From Pseudomonas sp. (GTDB lineage Bacteria; Pseudomonadota; Gammaproteobacteria; Pseudomonadales; Pseudomonadaceae): a stretch of DNA of 39,922 nt. The stretch lies in assembly GCA_022448005.1 (NCBI GenBank), contig JAKUTK010000047.1, forward strand, positions 1 to 39,922. The letters run 5' to 3'. A program made the position numbers and the translations under genes. The notes under the pieces are model-generated. The model was not told where the DNA came from. It ran no database searches and saw only the letters and a list, made by a program, of their open reading frames with translations. Of this stretch, positions 9,054 through 17,792 are shown piece by piece; position 1 is the first letter of the stretch, and each line of letters begins with the position of its first letter.

Positions 9054-10088
9054 ATGAATATTCTGATTGTGGGTCCTAGTTGGGTCGGCGACATGGTGAT
9101 GGCGCAGACGTTGTTCGTCTGTCTGAAACAACGCCACCCTGACTGCCAGATCGATGTGCTCGCGCCGGAGTGGAGCCGGCCGATCCTCGAACGCATGCCC
9201 GAGGTCAGGCAGGCGTTGAGTTTTCCGGTGGGTCACGGTGTGCTCGACATGGCGACTAGGCGCACTATCGCGGCGAGTCTGCGTGGTCAATATCAGCAGG
9301 CAATCCTGCTGCCCAACTCGCTGAAGTCTGCGCTGGTGCCGTTTTTTGCCGGCATTCCCAAGCGCACCGGCTGGCGTGGTGAGATGCGATTCGGCCTGCT
9401 CAATGACATGCGCAAGCTGGATAAACAACGCTATCCGCTGATGATCGAGCGCTTCATGGCGCTGGCCTTCGAGCCTGGCGCCGAGTTGCCCCAACCCTAC
9501 CCGAAGCCCTCTCTGCGTATCGTCGAAGAGACCCGCGACGCAGCGTTGGCGCGTTTCGGGCTTTCACTGGATCGCCCGGTGCTGGCGCTTTGTCCCGGTG
9601 CCGAGTTTGGTGAGTCCAAGCGTTGGCCGGCCGAGCATTTTGCCAAGGTCGCCGAGGTGAAGATCCGTGAAGGCTGGCAGGTTTGGCTGTTTGGCTCGAA
9701 GAACGACCATGCTGTCGGTGAAGAGATCCTGCAGCAGTTGATTCCCGGACTGCGTGAAGAGGCCCTGAACCTGGCGGGCGACACCAGTCTGGCTGAAGCC
9801 ATCGATCTGCTCTCCTGCGCCGAGGCGGTGGTGTCCAACGACTCGGGGCTGATGCACGTAGCCGCCGCGCTCGGGCGGCCGCTGGTTTCCGTCTATGGCT
9901 CGACATCGCCGGCCTTCACGCCACCTTTGTCCGAGCAGGTTGAGGTTGTACGTCTGGGGCTCGATTGCAGTCCATGTTTCGAGCGCACCTGCCGTTTCGG
10001 TCATAACAACTGCATGCGCGAACTGAAACCGCGCCCGGTCATCGAGGCGCTGGGGCGTCTGGTTCCCCAGCCGGTCGAGGTGCGCTGA
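9054..10088 (+). CDS. waaF: ADP-heptose:LPS heptosyltransferase II
   Basis: WaaF adds the second L-glycero-D-manno-heptose to the LPS inner core at the cytoplasmic face of the inner membrane, using ADP-heptose made through HldE. The product is 344 residues and belongs to the GT9 family. The N-terminus MNILIVGPSWVGDMVM, the donor-site segment NDSGLMHVAAALG and the Cys-rich tail (CSPCFERTCRFGHNNCM) are typical of heptosyltransferase II. It is the first gene of the tightly packed core operon; its TGA abuts the GTG of waaC with no spacer. The ribosome-binding site is weak (GAAG-like). Confidence 0.96.
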   Translation: MNILIVGPSWVGDMVMAQTLFVCLKQRHPDCQIDVLAPEWSRPILERMPEVRQALSFPVGHGVLDMATRRTIAASLRGQYQQAILLPNSLKSALVPFFAGIPKRTGWRGEMRFGLLNDMRKLDKQRYPLMIERFMALAFEPGAELPQPYPKPSLRIVEETRDAALARFGLSLDRPVLALCPGAEFGESKRWPAEHFAKVAEVKIREGWQVWLFGSKNDHAVGEEILQQLIPGLREEALNLAGDTSLAEAIDLLSCAEAVVSNDSGLMHVAAALGRPLVSVYGSTSPAFTPPLSEQVEVVRLGLDCSPCFERTCRFGHNNCMRELKPRPVIEALGRLVPQPVEVR

Positions 10089-11090
10089 GTGAGGGTTTTG
10101 CTGGTCAAGACCTCTTCGCTGGGTGACGTGGTCCATACGCTTCCGGCGTTGACCGACGCCCAGCGCGCCATTCCAGGTATCCAGTTCGACTGGGTGGTGG
10201 AGGAGGGTTTCGCTGAGATTCCTGCCTGGCACCCTGCGGTGGCGCAGGTGATCCCCGTGGCGATTCGTCGCTGGCGCAAACATCCTCTGCAAACCCTTCG
10301 CTCAGGTGAGTGGCGGCGCTTCAAGGCGCGTCTGCGCGAGACCCGTTACGACCTGGTCATCGATGCGCAGGGACTGCTGAAAAGCGCTTGGTTAACCCGT
10401 TACGTCACGGCGCCCGTCGCCGGTTTTGATCATGCCTCGATTCGCGAACCGCTGGCGGCGCGGTTTTATGACCGATGCTACAGCGTGCCGCGGGAACAGC
10501 ATGCTCTCGAGCGGGTACGACAGTTATTTGCCCAGGCGCTCGGTTATCCGGCTCCCGCAACAGTCGCTGATTACGGCTTGGATCGCAGCCAGCTGGCTAC
10601 GCCGGGCGAACAGCCTTATTTACTCTTCCTGCACGGCACCACCTGGGCAAGCAAGCATTGGCCGGAGCGTTACTGGCGCGAACTGGCCGAGCGCATGAGC
10701 GAGTTCGGCTGGGCGATTCGCGTGCCCTGGGGTAATGCGGAGGAAAAGGCCAGAGCCGAACGAATCGCTAAAGATCTGCCAGGTGCTTCGGTATTGCCCA
10801 GGCTCAATCTGGGTGGTGTTGCCAAAGTGGTCGCCGGCGCGCGTGCTTGTGTAGCGGTTGATACCGGGCTTGGTCATCTCGCCGCAGCCTTGGATGTTCC
10901 TAGTATTTCGCTCTACGGCCCCACGTTGCCGGGCCGCGTCGGCGCATATGGCCGTTCCCAAGTACACCTGTGCGCGCCTGGGCCGAACGCCGGCAAAGGT
11001 GACCGCCACAAACCCTGTTTTGACGAGCTGCCTTCTGAGCGCGTCGCAAGTGAACTCAAGGCCCTGTTGCGGTCATCGGAGACGCCCTGA
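10089..11090 (+). CDS. waaC: LPS heptosyltransferase I
   Basis: WaaC transfers the first heptose to Kdo2-lipid A. It is a 333-residue GT9 enzyme. The N-terminus MRVLLVKTSSLGDVVHTLPAL is the classic heptosyltransferase I start, and VAVDTGLGHLAAALDVP is the ADP-heptose-binding segment. It starts with GTG directly after the waaF stop, so translation is probably coupled. Its own stop overlaps the waaG start as TGATG. WaaC acts before WaaF in the pathway although its gene comes second. Confidence 0.96.
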   Translation: MRVLLVKTSSLGDVVHTLPALTDAQRAIPGIQFDWVVEEGFAEIPAWHPAVAQVIPVAIRRWRKHPLQTLRSGEWRRFKARLRETRYDLVIDAQGLLKSAWLTRYVTAPVAGFDHASIREPLAARFYDRCYSVPREQHALERVRQLFAQALGYPAPATVADYGLDRSQLATPGEQPYLLFLHGTTWASKHWPERYWRELAERMSEFGWAIRVPWGNAEEKARAERIAKDLPGASVLPRLNLGGVAKVVAGARACVAVDTGLGHLAAALDVPSISLYGPTLPGRVGAYGRSQVHLCAPGPNAGKGDRHKPCFDELPSERVASELKALLRSSETP

Positions 11091-12211
11091 TGCAACTGGC
11101 CTTTATCCTCTACAAGTACTTTCCGTTCGGCGGGCTACAGCGCGACTTCATGCGCATAGCCCTGGAGTGCCAGCGCCGCGGCCATGCAATCCGGGTCTAC
11201 GCGATGATTTGGGAGGGCGAAGTGCCTGCGGGTTTCGAAGTCTTGATAGCGCCGGTCAAGGCGATCTTCAATCACACCCGCAACGAGCGCTTCACTGCCT
11301 GGGTTGAAACCGACCTGGCCAAGCGACCAGTAGATCGAGTGGTCGGCTTCAACAAGATGCCGGGGCTTGACGTTTATTACGCCGCAGATCCATGTTTCGA
11401 AGATAAAGCTCAGACACTGCGCAATCCGATCTACCGCCGCTGGGGCCGCTACAAGCATTTCGCCGAATACGAGCGAGCAGTATTCGAGCCTCGGTCCAAT
11501 ACCGAAATCCTGATGATTTCAGAGGTGCAGCAGCCGCTGTTCGTCAAACACTACGCGACGCCTGCCGGCCGTTTTCATCTACTGCCGCCGGGCATTGCCC
11601 AGGATCGACGGGCGCCGTCCAATGCCGCAGATATTCGGGCCGATTTCCGCCGTGAGTTCAAGCTAAAGGACGATGACCTCTTGCTGGTGCAGATCGGTTC
11701 CGGGTTCAAAACCAAGGGACTCGACCGCAGCCTTAGAGCCGTCGCTTCGCTGCCTCGCGAACTGAAGAAGCGGACACGCCTGTTCGTTGTAGGTCAGGAC
11801 GATCCCCAACCGTTTTTAATGCAGGCCAAGAAGCTGGGTTTAGCCACTCAGGTCGAGTTTCTCAAAGGCCGCAGCGACATCCCCCGCTTTCTGCTCGGAG
11901 CGGACCTGCTGATCCATCCTGCGTACAACGAGAACACCGGGACTGTGCTGCTGGAAGCGCTGGTTGCCGGGCTTCCGGTCTTGGTCACTGATGTGTGCGG
12001 CTATGCACACTACATGGCCGATGCCGACTGTGGCCGTATAGTGCCCACGCCGTTCGTCCAAGACACCCTTGATCATCAGCTGGCCGAAATGTTGGCGAGC
12101 AATGAACAGCGAATTCTTTGGTCGCAGAATGCCCTCGCGTTTGCCGAGCGCGCCGATCTTTACAGCATGCCCGAGCGGGCTGCCGACGTGATCCTTGCGG
12201 AGCGCTCATGA
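11090..12211 (+). CDS. waaG: LPS core glycosyltransferase (GT4), WaaG type
   Basis: WaaG is a GT-B enzyme of family 4 that adds the first outer-core hexose(amine) to heptose II. At 373 residues it matches pseudomonad WaaG length. Supporting features are the N-terminal MQLAFILYKYFPFGGLQRDF, with the glycine-rich acceptor loop, and the C-terminal motif NENTGTVLLEALVAGLPVLV, with the paired glutamates that hold the nucleotide-sugar. It overlaps waaC by one base and waaP by four (ATGA). Confidence 0.95.
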   Translation: MQLAFILYKYFPFGGLQRDFMRIALECQRRGHAIRVYAMIWEGEVPAGFEVLIAPVKAIFNHTRNERFTAWVETDLAKRPVDRVVGFNKMPGLDVYYAADPCFEDKAQTLRNPIYRRWGRYKHFAEYERAVFEPRSNTEILMISEVQQPLFVKHYATPAGRFHLLPPGIAQDRRAPSNAADIRADFRREFKLKDDDLLLVQIGSGFKTKGLDRSLRAVASLPRELKKRTRLFVVGQDDPQPFLMQAKKLGLATQVEFLKGRSDIPRFLLGADLLIHPAYNENTGTVLLEALVAGLPVLVTDVCGYAHYMADADCGRIVPTPFVQDTLDHQLAEMLASNEQRILWSQNALAFAERADLYSMPERAADVILAERS

Positions 12212-13023
12212 AGCTGATCGTCGCTGAACCCTTCAAAACCCTATGGGCCGGTCGCGATCCGTTCGAGGCCGTGGAGCAGTTGCAAGGGCAGGTCTACCGA
12301 GAGCTTGAAGGCCGGCGCACGCTGCGCACAGAGGTCGACGGACGCGGTTACTTCGTCAAGATCCACCGCGGCATCGGCTGGGGCGAGATCGTCAAGAACC
12401 TCAGCACGGCCAAGCTGCCAGTGCTCGGAGCGGGGCAGGAATGGCGAGCCATCCAGCGTCTGCATGAGGTGGGTGTACCGACCATGACGGCAGTAGCCTA
12501 CGGCGAGTGCGGCAGCAATCCCGCCACACAACATTCGTTCATCATTACCGAAGAGCTGGCGCCGACAGTCAGCCTCGAAGATTTCTCGGCTAACTGGCTG
12601 GCACAACCGCCGTCTCCGACTCTCAAACGAGCGCTGATAACAGAAGTGGCGCGCATGGCCAGCACCATGCACCGCGCAGGGGTCAACCACCGCGATTTCT
12701 ATATCTGCCACTTTCTGCTGCATACCGACAAGCCGGTGAGACCTAACGATTTCAAGCTTTCGGTGATAGATCTGCATCGCGCTCAGGTTCGCAGCGAGAC
12801 ACCTCGGCGCTGGCGTGACAAGGACTTGGCCGGGTTGTATTTCTCGGCTCTGGGCATCGGTCTGACGCGCCGTGACAAGCTGCGCTTTCTAAAGATTTAT
12901 TTTCAACGGCCACTACGGGGCGTCCTGCGTGACGAGGTTTCGTTGTTGACTTGGCTGCAACGCAAGTCCGAAAGGCTGCAGAGTCGCTTTCTGCGCAAGT
13001 ATGCGTCAGGTGCCCACCAGTGA
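12208..13023 (+). CDS. waaP: LPS core heptose I kinase
   Basis: WaaP phosphorylates heptose I of the inner core. In P. aeruginosa it is essential and needed for outer-membrane integrity. The product is 271 residues with a eukaryotic-type small-kinase fold. Residues fitting the catalytic roles are visible: D163 in NHRDFYICHF (catalytic loop) and D188 in SVIDLHRAQV (metal-binding, DFG equivalent). The frame is open upstream, but the ATG at 12208 within the ATGA overlap gives the family start MKLIVAEPFKTLW. It precedes three more kinase-fold genes. Confidence 0.95.
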   Translation: MKLIVAEPFKTLWAGRDPFEAVEQLQGQVYRELEGRRTLRTEVDGRGYFVKIHRGIGWGEIVKNLSTAKLPVLGAGQEWRAIQRLHEVGVPTMTAVAYGECGSNPATQHSFIITEELAPTVSLEDFSANWLAQPPSPTLKRALITEVARMASTMHRAGVNHRDFYICHFLLHTDKPVRPNDFKLSVIDLHRAQVRSETPRRWRDKDLAGLYFSALGIGLTRRDKLRFLKIYFQRPLRGVLRDEVSLLTWLQRKSERLQSRFLRKYASGAHQ

Positions 13024-13757
13024 TGCGTTGGCGAACCTTTGACGGAATCAACTCCGACGCGGCGAATGCGTTCGCCAGCCTCGAGGCTGTGTTCGCGCTA
13101 AATGGCGAGCCAATCACGCGTGACCCGCTATCCGAGGTGGTTCGTGTCAGCATTGGTGGGCAGCGTTACTATGTGAAGCGCTACTGGGCGGCGGGTAAAG
13201 GCGTGCGGCGTTTCATCGGGCGTCCGCGGGTCGAAGCTGAGTGGCAAAACTTGCAGCATTTCCACGATTGGGGTGTCGCCGTTGCGCCACTGGTTGCGTG
13301 GGGACAGCAGCGCCGGGCGGGGTTCTTTCAACGAGGTGCCTTGGTCACCCTGGAAGTGCCAGGCACTGTGGATATGGCTGCCATGGCTAAGGACGGCGAT
13401 GCGCGTCTGGCGGATCCGCTGTGGGTGCGCCACCTCAGTGAACAGTTGGCAAGCGCGACGCGCACGCTGCACGACCATCGCTTCGCTCACAACGATCTGA
13501 AGTGGCGCAACCTATTAGTCAATGAGGCGGGCAAGCTGTTCCTGATTGATTGCCCTTCCGGTGACTTCTGGTGGGGGCCGGTTCTGAGGCATCGCATCAT
13601 CAAGGACCTGGCTTGCCTGGACAAGGTAGCCAGGTGCACCTTGTCCCGTACTCAGCGTATGCGTTTCTTTCTGCTCTATCGGCAGCGGGCGAGGCTCTGC
13701 GCGGAGGACAAAGCGCTGATCAGGAAAATACTGGCCTATTTCGAGGGACGCGAATGA
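13023..13757 (+). CDS. wapP: LPS core kinase-like protein (WapP type)
   Basis: This is a 244-residue protein of the lipopolysaccharide kinase (Kdo/WaaP/InaA) family. P. aeruginosa has a kinase of the same length in the same place, studied as WapP for inner-core phosphorylation. D158 in HNDLKWRNLL is the probable catalytic base and N163 the metal ligand; D176 in FLIDCPSG is the DFG-like Asp. All catalytic positions therefore look intact. The ATG at 13023 overlaps the waaP stop as TGATG; the longer open frame upstream is antisense-like sequence inside waaP. The heptose position it modifies cannot be read from the sequence. Confidence 0.85.
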   Translation: MRWRTFDGINSDAANAFASLEAVFALNGEPITRDPLSEVVRVSIGGQRYYVKRYWAAGKGVRRFIGRPRVEAEWQNLQHFHDWGVAVAPLVAWGQQRRAGFFQRGALVTLEVPGTVDMAAMAKDGDARLADPLWVRHLSEQLASATRTLHDHRFAHNDLKWRNLLVNEAGKLFLIDCPSGDFWWGPVLRHRIIKDLACLDKVARCTLSRTQRMRFFLLYRQRARLCAEDKALIRKILAYFEGRE

Positions 13758-14506
13758 GGGATTTCATTTCGCCAGCGCATGCCGGTTCACTGCGTAGCGC
13801 AAGTCTGGACAGCTTCGACGCGTTGTGGAGGTTGGAGCTTGACGCCGTCGATGTGCCTAACGCCGTCGACGGCGGTTGGAGCAGCGTATACCGGCTCGAT
13901 ATCGGTGGTGTCGGTTATTACCTTAAGCGGCAGAGTAACTACATGTCGCGTAGCTGGCATCACCCTTTCGGTGAGCCGACCTTTGCTGCTGAATTTCGTA
14001 GCATTCGGCGCTATCAGCGCAAGCATATTCCCACATTGGAAGCTGCATTCTTTGCGCAGCGCCGTAACCGAGGTGAGGTCAACGCCGTTCTGCTGACTCG
14101 GGCGCTGGACGATTGGCAGGACCTGAGTAGTCTGCTTAGTCGGTGGCCAGATCTAGAAATGGCAAGCCGCCAGGCTGTACTTACCTCCTGCGGACGGCTG
14201 GCACGTCAGCTACATGGCGCTGGCGAGGTGCATGGCTGTTTTTATCCCAAGCATATTTTCTTGCGTGAACATCCCGGTGCTTACGAAGCATGTCTGATCG
14301 ATCTGGAGAAGACTCGCTTGCTGCTGGGGCGTAGAGACCGCATACGTGATCTAGAGGCACTGGCCCGCCATGCGGAATTGTGGAACGAAGAGGAGTTGCG
14401 TTGCCTCTTAGCGTCCTATCTGGACGAAAATGCTGACAGCCGAGCGATTGAACCCTGGCTGCGCCGTATCAAGGCGCGGCATCAATACAAGGCGGCCCAG
14501 GTATGA
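13754..14506 (+). CDS. wapQ: LPS kinase-family protein with atypical catalytic loop (WapQ type)
   Basis: This is a 250-residue protein of the InaA/WaaP kinase-like family, placed where P. aeruginosa has wapQ. The fold signs are good: D183 in CLIDLEKTR is the metal-binding Asp, and the loop HGCFYPKHIF aligns with the HRDFYICHF of WaaP. However, C162 stands where WaaP has its catalytic Asp. From memory, a Cys here is common in InaA-type relatives, so this looks like a family trait and not decay. It starts with ATG in an ATGA overlap with wapP and ends in another ATGA overlap. It may be an unusual kinase or a non-catalytic partner of the neighbouring kinases. Confidence 0.8.
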   Translation: MRDFISPAHAGSLRSASLDSFDALWRLELDAVDVPNAVDGGWSSVYRLDIGGVGYYLKRQSNYMSRSWHHPFGEPTFAAEFRSIRRYQRKHIPTLEAAFFAQRRNRGEVNAVLLTRALDDWQDLSSLLSRWPDLEMASRQAVLTSCGRLARQLHGAGEVHGCFYPKHIFLREHPGAYEACLIDLEKTRLLLGRRDRIRDLEALARHAELWNEEELRCLLASYLDENADSRAIEPWLRRIKARHQYKAAQV

Positions 14507-15939
14507 AGTTGGCGCAGCTGCGCTCGGCCGGGCGTACTCCCCCTCTTCCGATGAGTATCGCGCTGGGTGCCGATGAGCTGCATGTCGAGCAGTGGTTGCG
14601 TGTGTTGCCAGGGCAGCGCTACGTGGCTCGTGGGCAGTGGCGTGGAGTTCAGGTGCTTACCAAGCTCATGGTCGGTGATCGCGCCCGCCGTCATTTCGAT
14701 CGTGAGCTTGCAGGAGCACAGCAGCTTGCTGCGCAGCAGCTGACCACGCCGGCCCTGCTGGATCAAGGTTTCAGCGAGGCGGGAGGTTGGCTGCTATTCG
14801 AATATCTTGAAGGCGCGCAGAGCCTGCACGATGCCTGGCTCGCTGTGGCTCGACAGCTGCCATTGAGCGAAGGTCAGCGCGATGTACTTGGCAGTGCCCT
14901 GGCTGAGATCGCAGCGCTGCATGCCAAAGGACTCTGGCAGAGTGATTTGCATCTGGACAACCTGGTGCTCCAGGAGCAGCGGCTCTACCTTATCGATGGC
15001 GGTGGCATTCGCGCCGAGACCCCTGGCCGGCCGTTATCGAGGGAGCGCGTGCTGGAAAACCTGGCTGTCTTCTTTGCTCAGCTACCTACAGCTCTAGAGC
15101 CCTTCATCGAAGAGTTACTGGTGAACTACCTGTTGGTCAACGGTGCACATGCCCTTCCGCTCGAGGCGCTCGTGGACAAGACTCGCTTGGCCCGCGATCA
15201 GCGCCTCGCCAGCTACCTAAAGAAAGTCGGGCGCGATTGCACGGCGTTCAGCGTGCACCGCGATCAGAAAGGGGTGGTCGCTGTGCGGCGCGAGTGCGAA
15301 GCCGAACTGCGCGTGGTGTTAACCGACCCGGATGGTTTTATTGCCGCCGGTGTGGCGCTCAAGCGGGGCGGCAGTGCGACGGTTGCGCGTGTTGATAGCC
15401 CAGAGCGCCCCCTGGTGATCAAGCGCTACAACATCAAGGGTTTCATGCACTGGCTCAAGCGTTTCTGGCGGCCATCTCGGGCTTGGCACAGCTGGGTCGA
15501 GGCGCATCGCCTTGAGCTGCTGGGTATCGCCACGCCGCAGCCGCTAGCCATGATCGAGCGGCGTCGTCTCGGCCTTCGCGCACGCAGCTATCTGATTACC
15601 GACTACGTGGACGGGCAGGATATAATCGCGTGTTTCGCCCCCTACGTGGATGGTGCCCCGCCGGAGCATGAACTGCTGGCGCTGGAGCAATTACTCGCAG
15701 CGCTGATTCGTGAACGCATCAGCCATGGCGATCTGAAGGGTACCAATGTGCTATGGCTGGACGGCAGCTGGTCGCTTATCGACTTGGACGCACTGCAGCA
15801 GCACCATGACCATGCTCGATTCCGTCAAGCTTTTGCCAAGGATCGTGAACGATTGTTGCGCAACTGGCCCGTCGAAAGTGCTTTGTACCGCTTGCTGGAC
15901 AATCGTTTACCGAAAGGCAGCATGGAGCAGGATGCTTGA
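14503..15939 (+). CDS. Double kinase-fold LPS core protein
   Basis: This 478-residue cytoplasmic-looking protein has two kinase-like halves. The first has QSDLHLDN, with D148 and N153, and D165 in LIDGGG. The second has HGDLKGTN, with H408, D410 and N415, and D427 in SLIDLDAL. The second half is canonical; the first lacks the His of the HxD triad (Q146 in its place) and has a DGG in place of DFG. P. aeruginosa has a gene of similar size in the same slot (PA5006) whose role is not settled as far as I know. It starts in an ATGA overlap with the preceding gene, so it is the last gene of the seven-gene run. Sugar or protein phosphorylation in core assembly is an inference. Confidence 0.8.
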   Translation: MKLAQLRSAGRTPPLPMSIALGADELHVEQWLRVLPGQRYVARGQWRGVQVLTKLMVGDRARRHFDRELAGAQQLAAQQLTTPALLDQGFSEAGGWLLFEYLEGAQSLHDAWLAVARQLPLSEGQRDVLGSALAEIAALHAKGLWQSDLHLDNLVLQEQRLYLIDGGGIRAETPGRPLSRERVLENLAVFFAQLPTALEPFIEELLVNYLLVNGAHALPLEALVDKTRLARDQRLASYLKKVGRDCTAFSVHRDQKGVVAVRRECEAELRVVLTDPDGFIAAGVALKRGGSATVARVDSPERPLVIKRYNIKGFMHWLKRFWRPSRAWHSWVEAHRLELLGIATPQPLAMIERRRLGLRARSYLITDYVDGQDIIACFAPYVDGAPPEHELLALEQLLAALIRERISHGDLKGTNVLWLDGSWSLIDLDALQQHHDHARFRQAFAKDRERLLRNWPVESALYRLLDNRLPKGSMEQDA

Positions 15940-15994
15940 GGCTGGAAGAGACGCCCACGGGCTAGTACTACAACGCGCTATTGCTTCCAGCCTC
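15938..15994. repeat. 11-bp inverted repeat between the kinase run and the carbamoyltransferase gene
   Basis: GAGGCTGGAAG at 15938-15948 and CTTCCAGCCTC at 15984-15994 are perfect inverse copies separated by 35 nt. The left arm begins at the stop codon of the preceding gene. No T tract follows, so simple termination is unlikely. Similar GCTGGAAG words recur in intergenic DNA of P. stutzeri-like genomes as I remember them, so it may be a REP-like element. The 98-nt gap is the largest between the first eight core genes. Confidence 0.5.
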
Positions 15995-16037
15995 CGGCTT
16001 TGAGCTCTAGGCGGCTTTTCTTAAGAGGCTTTTTACA

Positions 16038-17792
16038 GTGACACTGACAATTCTCGGCCTTTCCGGCGCCCTCAGTCATGACCCATCCGCCGCCCTCTAT
16101 ATCGACGGCAAGCTGATAGCTGCCGTAGAGGAAGAGCGTTTCGTACGCGACAAGCATGCGAAAAATCGTATGCCCTACGAGTCAGCAAAATTCTGCCTGG
16201 AGCAGGCTGGTATCAAACCTGGCGATGTCGATGTGGTCGCCATTCCATTTGCACCGATCAGTATCTTCGAGAAAGCTCGCTGGCATTACGCCAAGCGCTA
16301 TTGGTACGCGCCGGATCGAGCGCTAGATGCCATTCTGTTTGGCAATCGCCGCTACAAGCGCTACCACAAGCGCATCCAGTGGTGCCTGCAGCAACTGGGT
16401 TTCGATCTGAAGAAGATCAAAATCGAGCCGGTTGAGCATCACCTGGCGCATGCATCGAGCGCCTATCACTGCTCGGGCTTCGCGGAAAAGACTGCCATCC
16501 TGGGTATTGATGGTAAGGGCGAGTACGCCACGACATTTTTCGGCTACGGCGAGAACGGCCGCATCCATAAGATAAAAGAGTTTTACGATCCGGATTCACT
16601 GGGTGGGCTCTACGGCGCGATCACCGAATTCCTCGGCTTCGAGATGCTCGACGGTGAGTTCAAGGTCATGGGCATGGCGCCGTATGGCGATGCTGCCAAG
16701 TATGATTTTTCGCGACTGGCCAAATTCGAGAATGGCGAGTTGGTCATCAACATTGACTACGCCAACGTTATCGGTTTCCGCCGGCACAAGGAAAAGGGCA
16801 AGGGGTACTACTTCTCGCCCAAGTTGATCGAGTGGCTGGGCCCCAAGCGCGAAGGAGATATCGCCGACGACCCCTACATTCACTACGCTGCTGCCATGCA
16901 AGCCCTGTTCGAAAAGCTGGCGCTGCAGATGATGGATCACTACCTGGGCGACATCATTCGCGAAACCGGCAAGATTGCCTTCGCGGGTGGCTGCGCGCTC
17001 AACGTTAAGCTGAACCAGAAGATCATTGCGCGCGATGAGGTTAAAGAGCTCTTCGTCCAACCCGCTTCAGGCGATGCAGGAACAGCGGTAGGCGCGGCGG
17101 CCTATGTTTCGCATCAGCGCGGCGTGCCGGTCGAGAAAATGGAGCATGTCTATCTCGGGCCGTCTTACTCGAACGAAGACATCATTGCTGCCTGCGCGCG
17201 CCATCCGAGCAAGCCGACCTGGCAGCAGATCGACAACACGCCGCAGCGGATCGCGCAGATCATGGTCGACGGCAACCCGGTGGCCTGGTTCCAAGGCCGT
17301 ATGGAATTCGGTCCGCGCGCGCTGGGCGGTCGCTCAATCATCGGTTGCCCGAGCGTCCCCGGCGTCGCCAATCGCATCAACGAGCAGATCAAGTTCCGTG
17401 AGCGCTGGAGGCCTTTCTGCCCGTCGATGCTCGATACTGTTGCGTCTCAGATGCTCAAGGTTGACCATCCGAGCCCATTCATGACCTTCACCTTCGAGGT
17501 CAACGAAGGCTGGAAGGAGCGCGTCGGCGAAGTCGTCCACGAGGACGGCACCTCCCGCGCCCAGGTACTGGAGCGCCGCCACAACCCGCGCTGGTACGAC
17601 CTGATGGTCGAGTTGGAAAAGCTCACCGGCAATGGCGTCTCGCTCAACACCTCGCTCAACCGCCGTGGCGAACCGATGATCTGCTCGCCGACCGATGCGC
17701 TGAATATGTTCTATGGCTCGGATTTGCAGTATCTGATCATGGAAGATGTGTTGGTGGTGAAAGACGACAAGGTCCGGCATGACAGCGTCTGA
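16038..17792 (+). CDS. O-carbamoyltransferase for LPS core heptose
   Basis: This is a 584-residue member of the NodU/CmcH/TobZ carbamoyltransferase family, which moves a carbamoyl group from carbamoyl phosphate, through carbamoyl-AMP, onto a sugar hydroxyl. The N-terminal Kae1-like domain carries the metal motif HHLAH at residues 134-138; the C-terminal YrdC-like part has MEFGPRALGGRSI and SLNTSLNRRGEPM. Pseudomonas core heptose II is known to carry a 7-O-carbamoyl group, and P. aeruginosa has this gene (PA5005) in the same place, so that is the likely substrate. The GTG at 16038 follows AAGAGG nine bases upstream. It overlaps the next gene by 14 nt. Confidence 0.92.
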   Translation: MTLTILGLSGALSHDPSAALYIDGKLIAAVEEERFVRDKHAKNRMPYESAKFCLEQAGIKPGDVDVVAIPFAPISIFEKARWHYAKRYWYAPDRALDAILFGNRRYKRYHKRIQWCLQQLGFDLKKIKIEPVEHHLAHASSAYHCSGFAEKTAILGIDGKGEYATTFFGYGENGRIHKIKEFYDPDSLGGLYGAITEFLGFEMLDGEFKVMGMAPYGDAAKYDFSRLAKFENGELVINIDYANVIGFRRHKEKGKGYYFSPKLIEWLGPKREGDIADDPYIHYAAAMQALFEKLALQMMDHYLGDIIRETGKIAFAGGCALNVKLNQKIIARDEVKELFVQPASGDAGTAVGAAAYVSHQRGVPVEKMEHVYLGPSYSNEDIIAACARHPSKPTWQQIDNTPQRIAQIMVDGNPVAWFQGRMEFGPRALGGRSIIGCPSVPGVANRINEQIKFRERWRPFCPSMLDTVASQMLKVDHPSPFMTFTFEVNEGWKERVGEVVHEDGTSRAQVLERRHNPRWYDLMVELEKLTGNGVSLNTSLNRRGEPMICSPTDALNMFYGSDLQYLIMEDVLVVKDDKVRHDSV

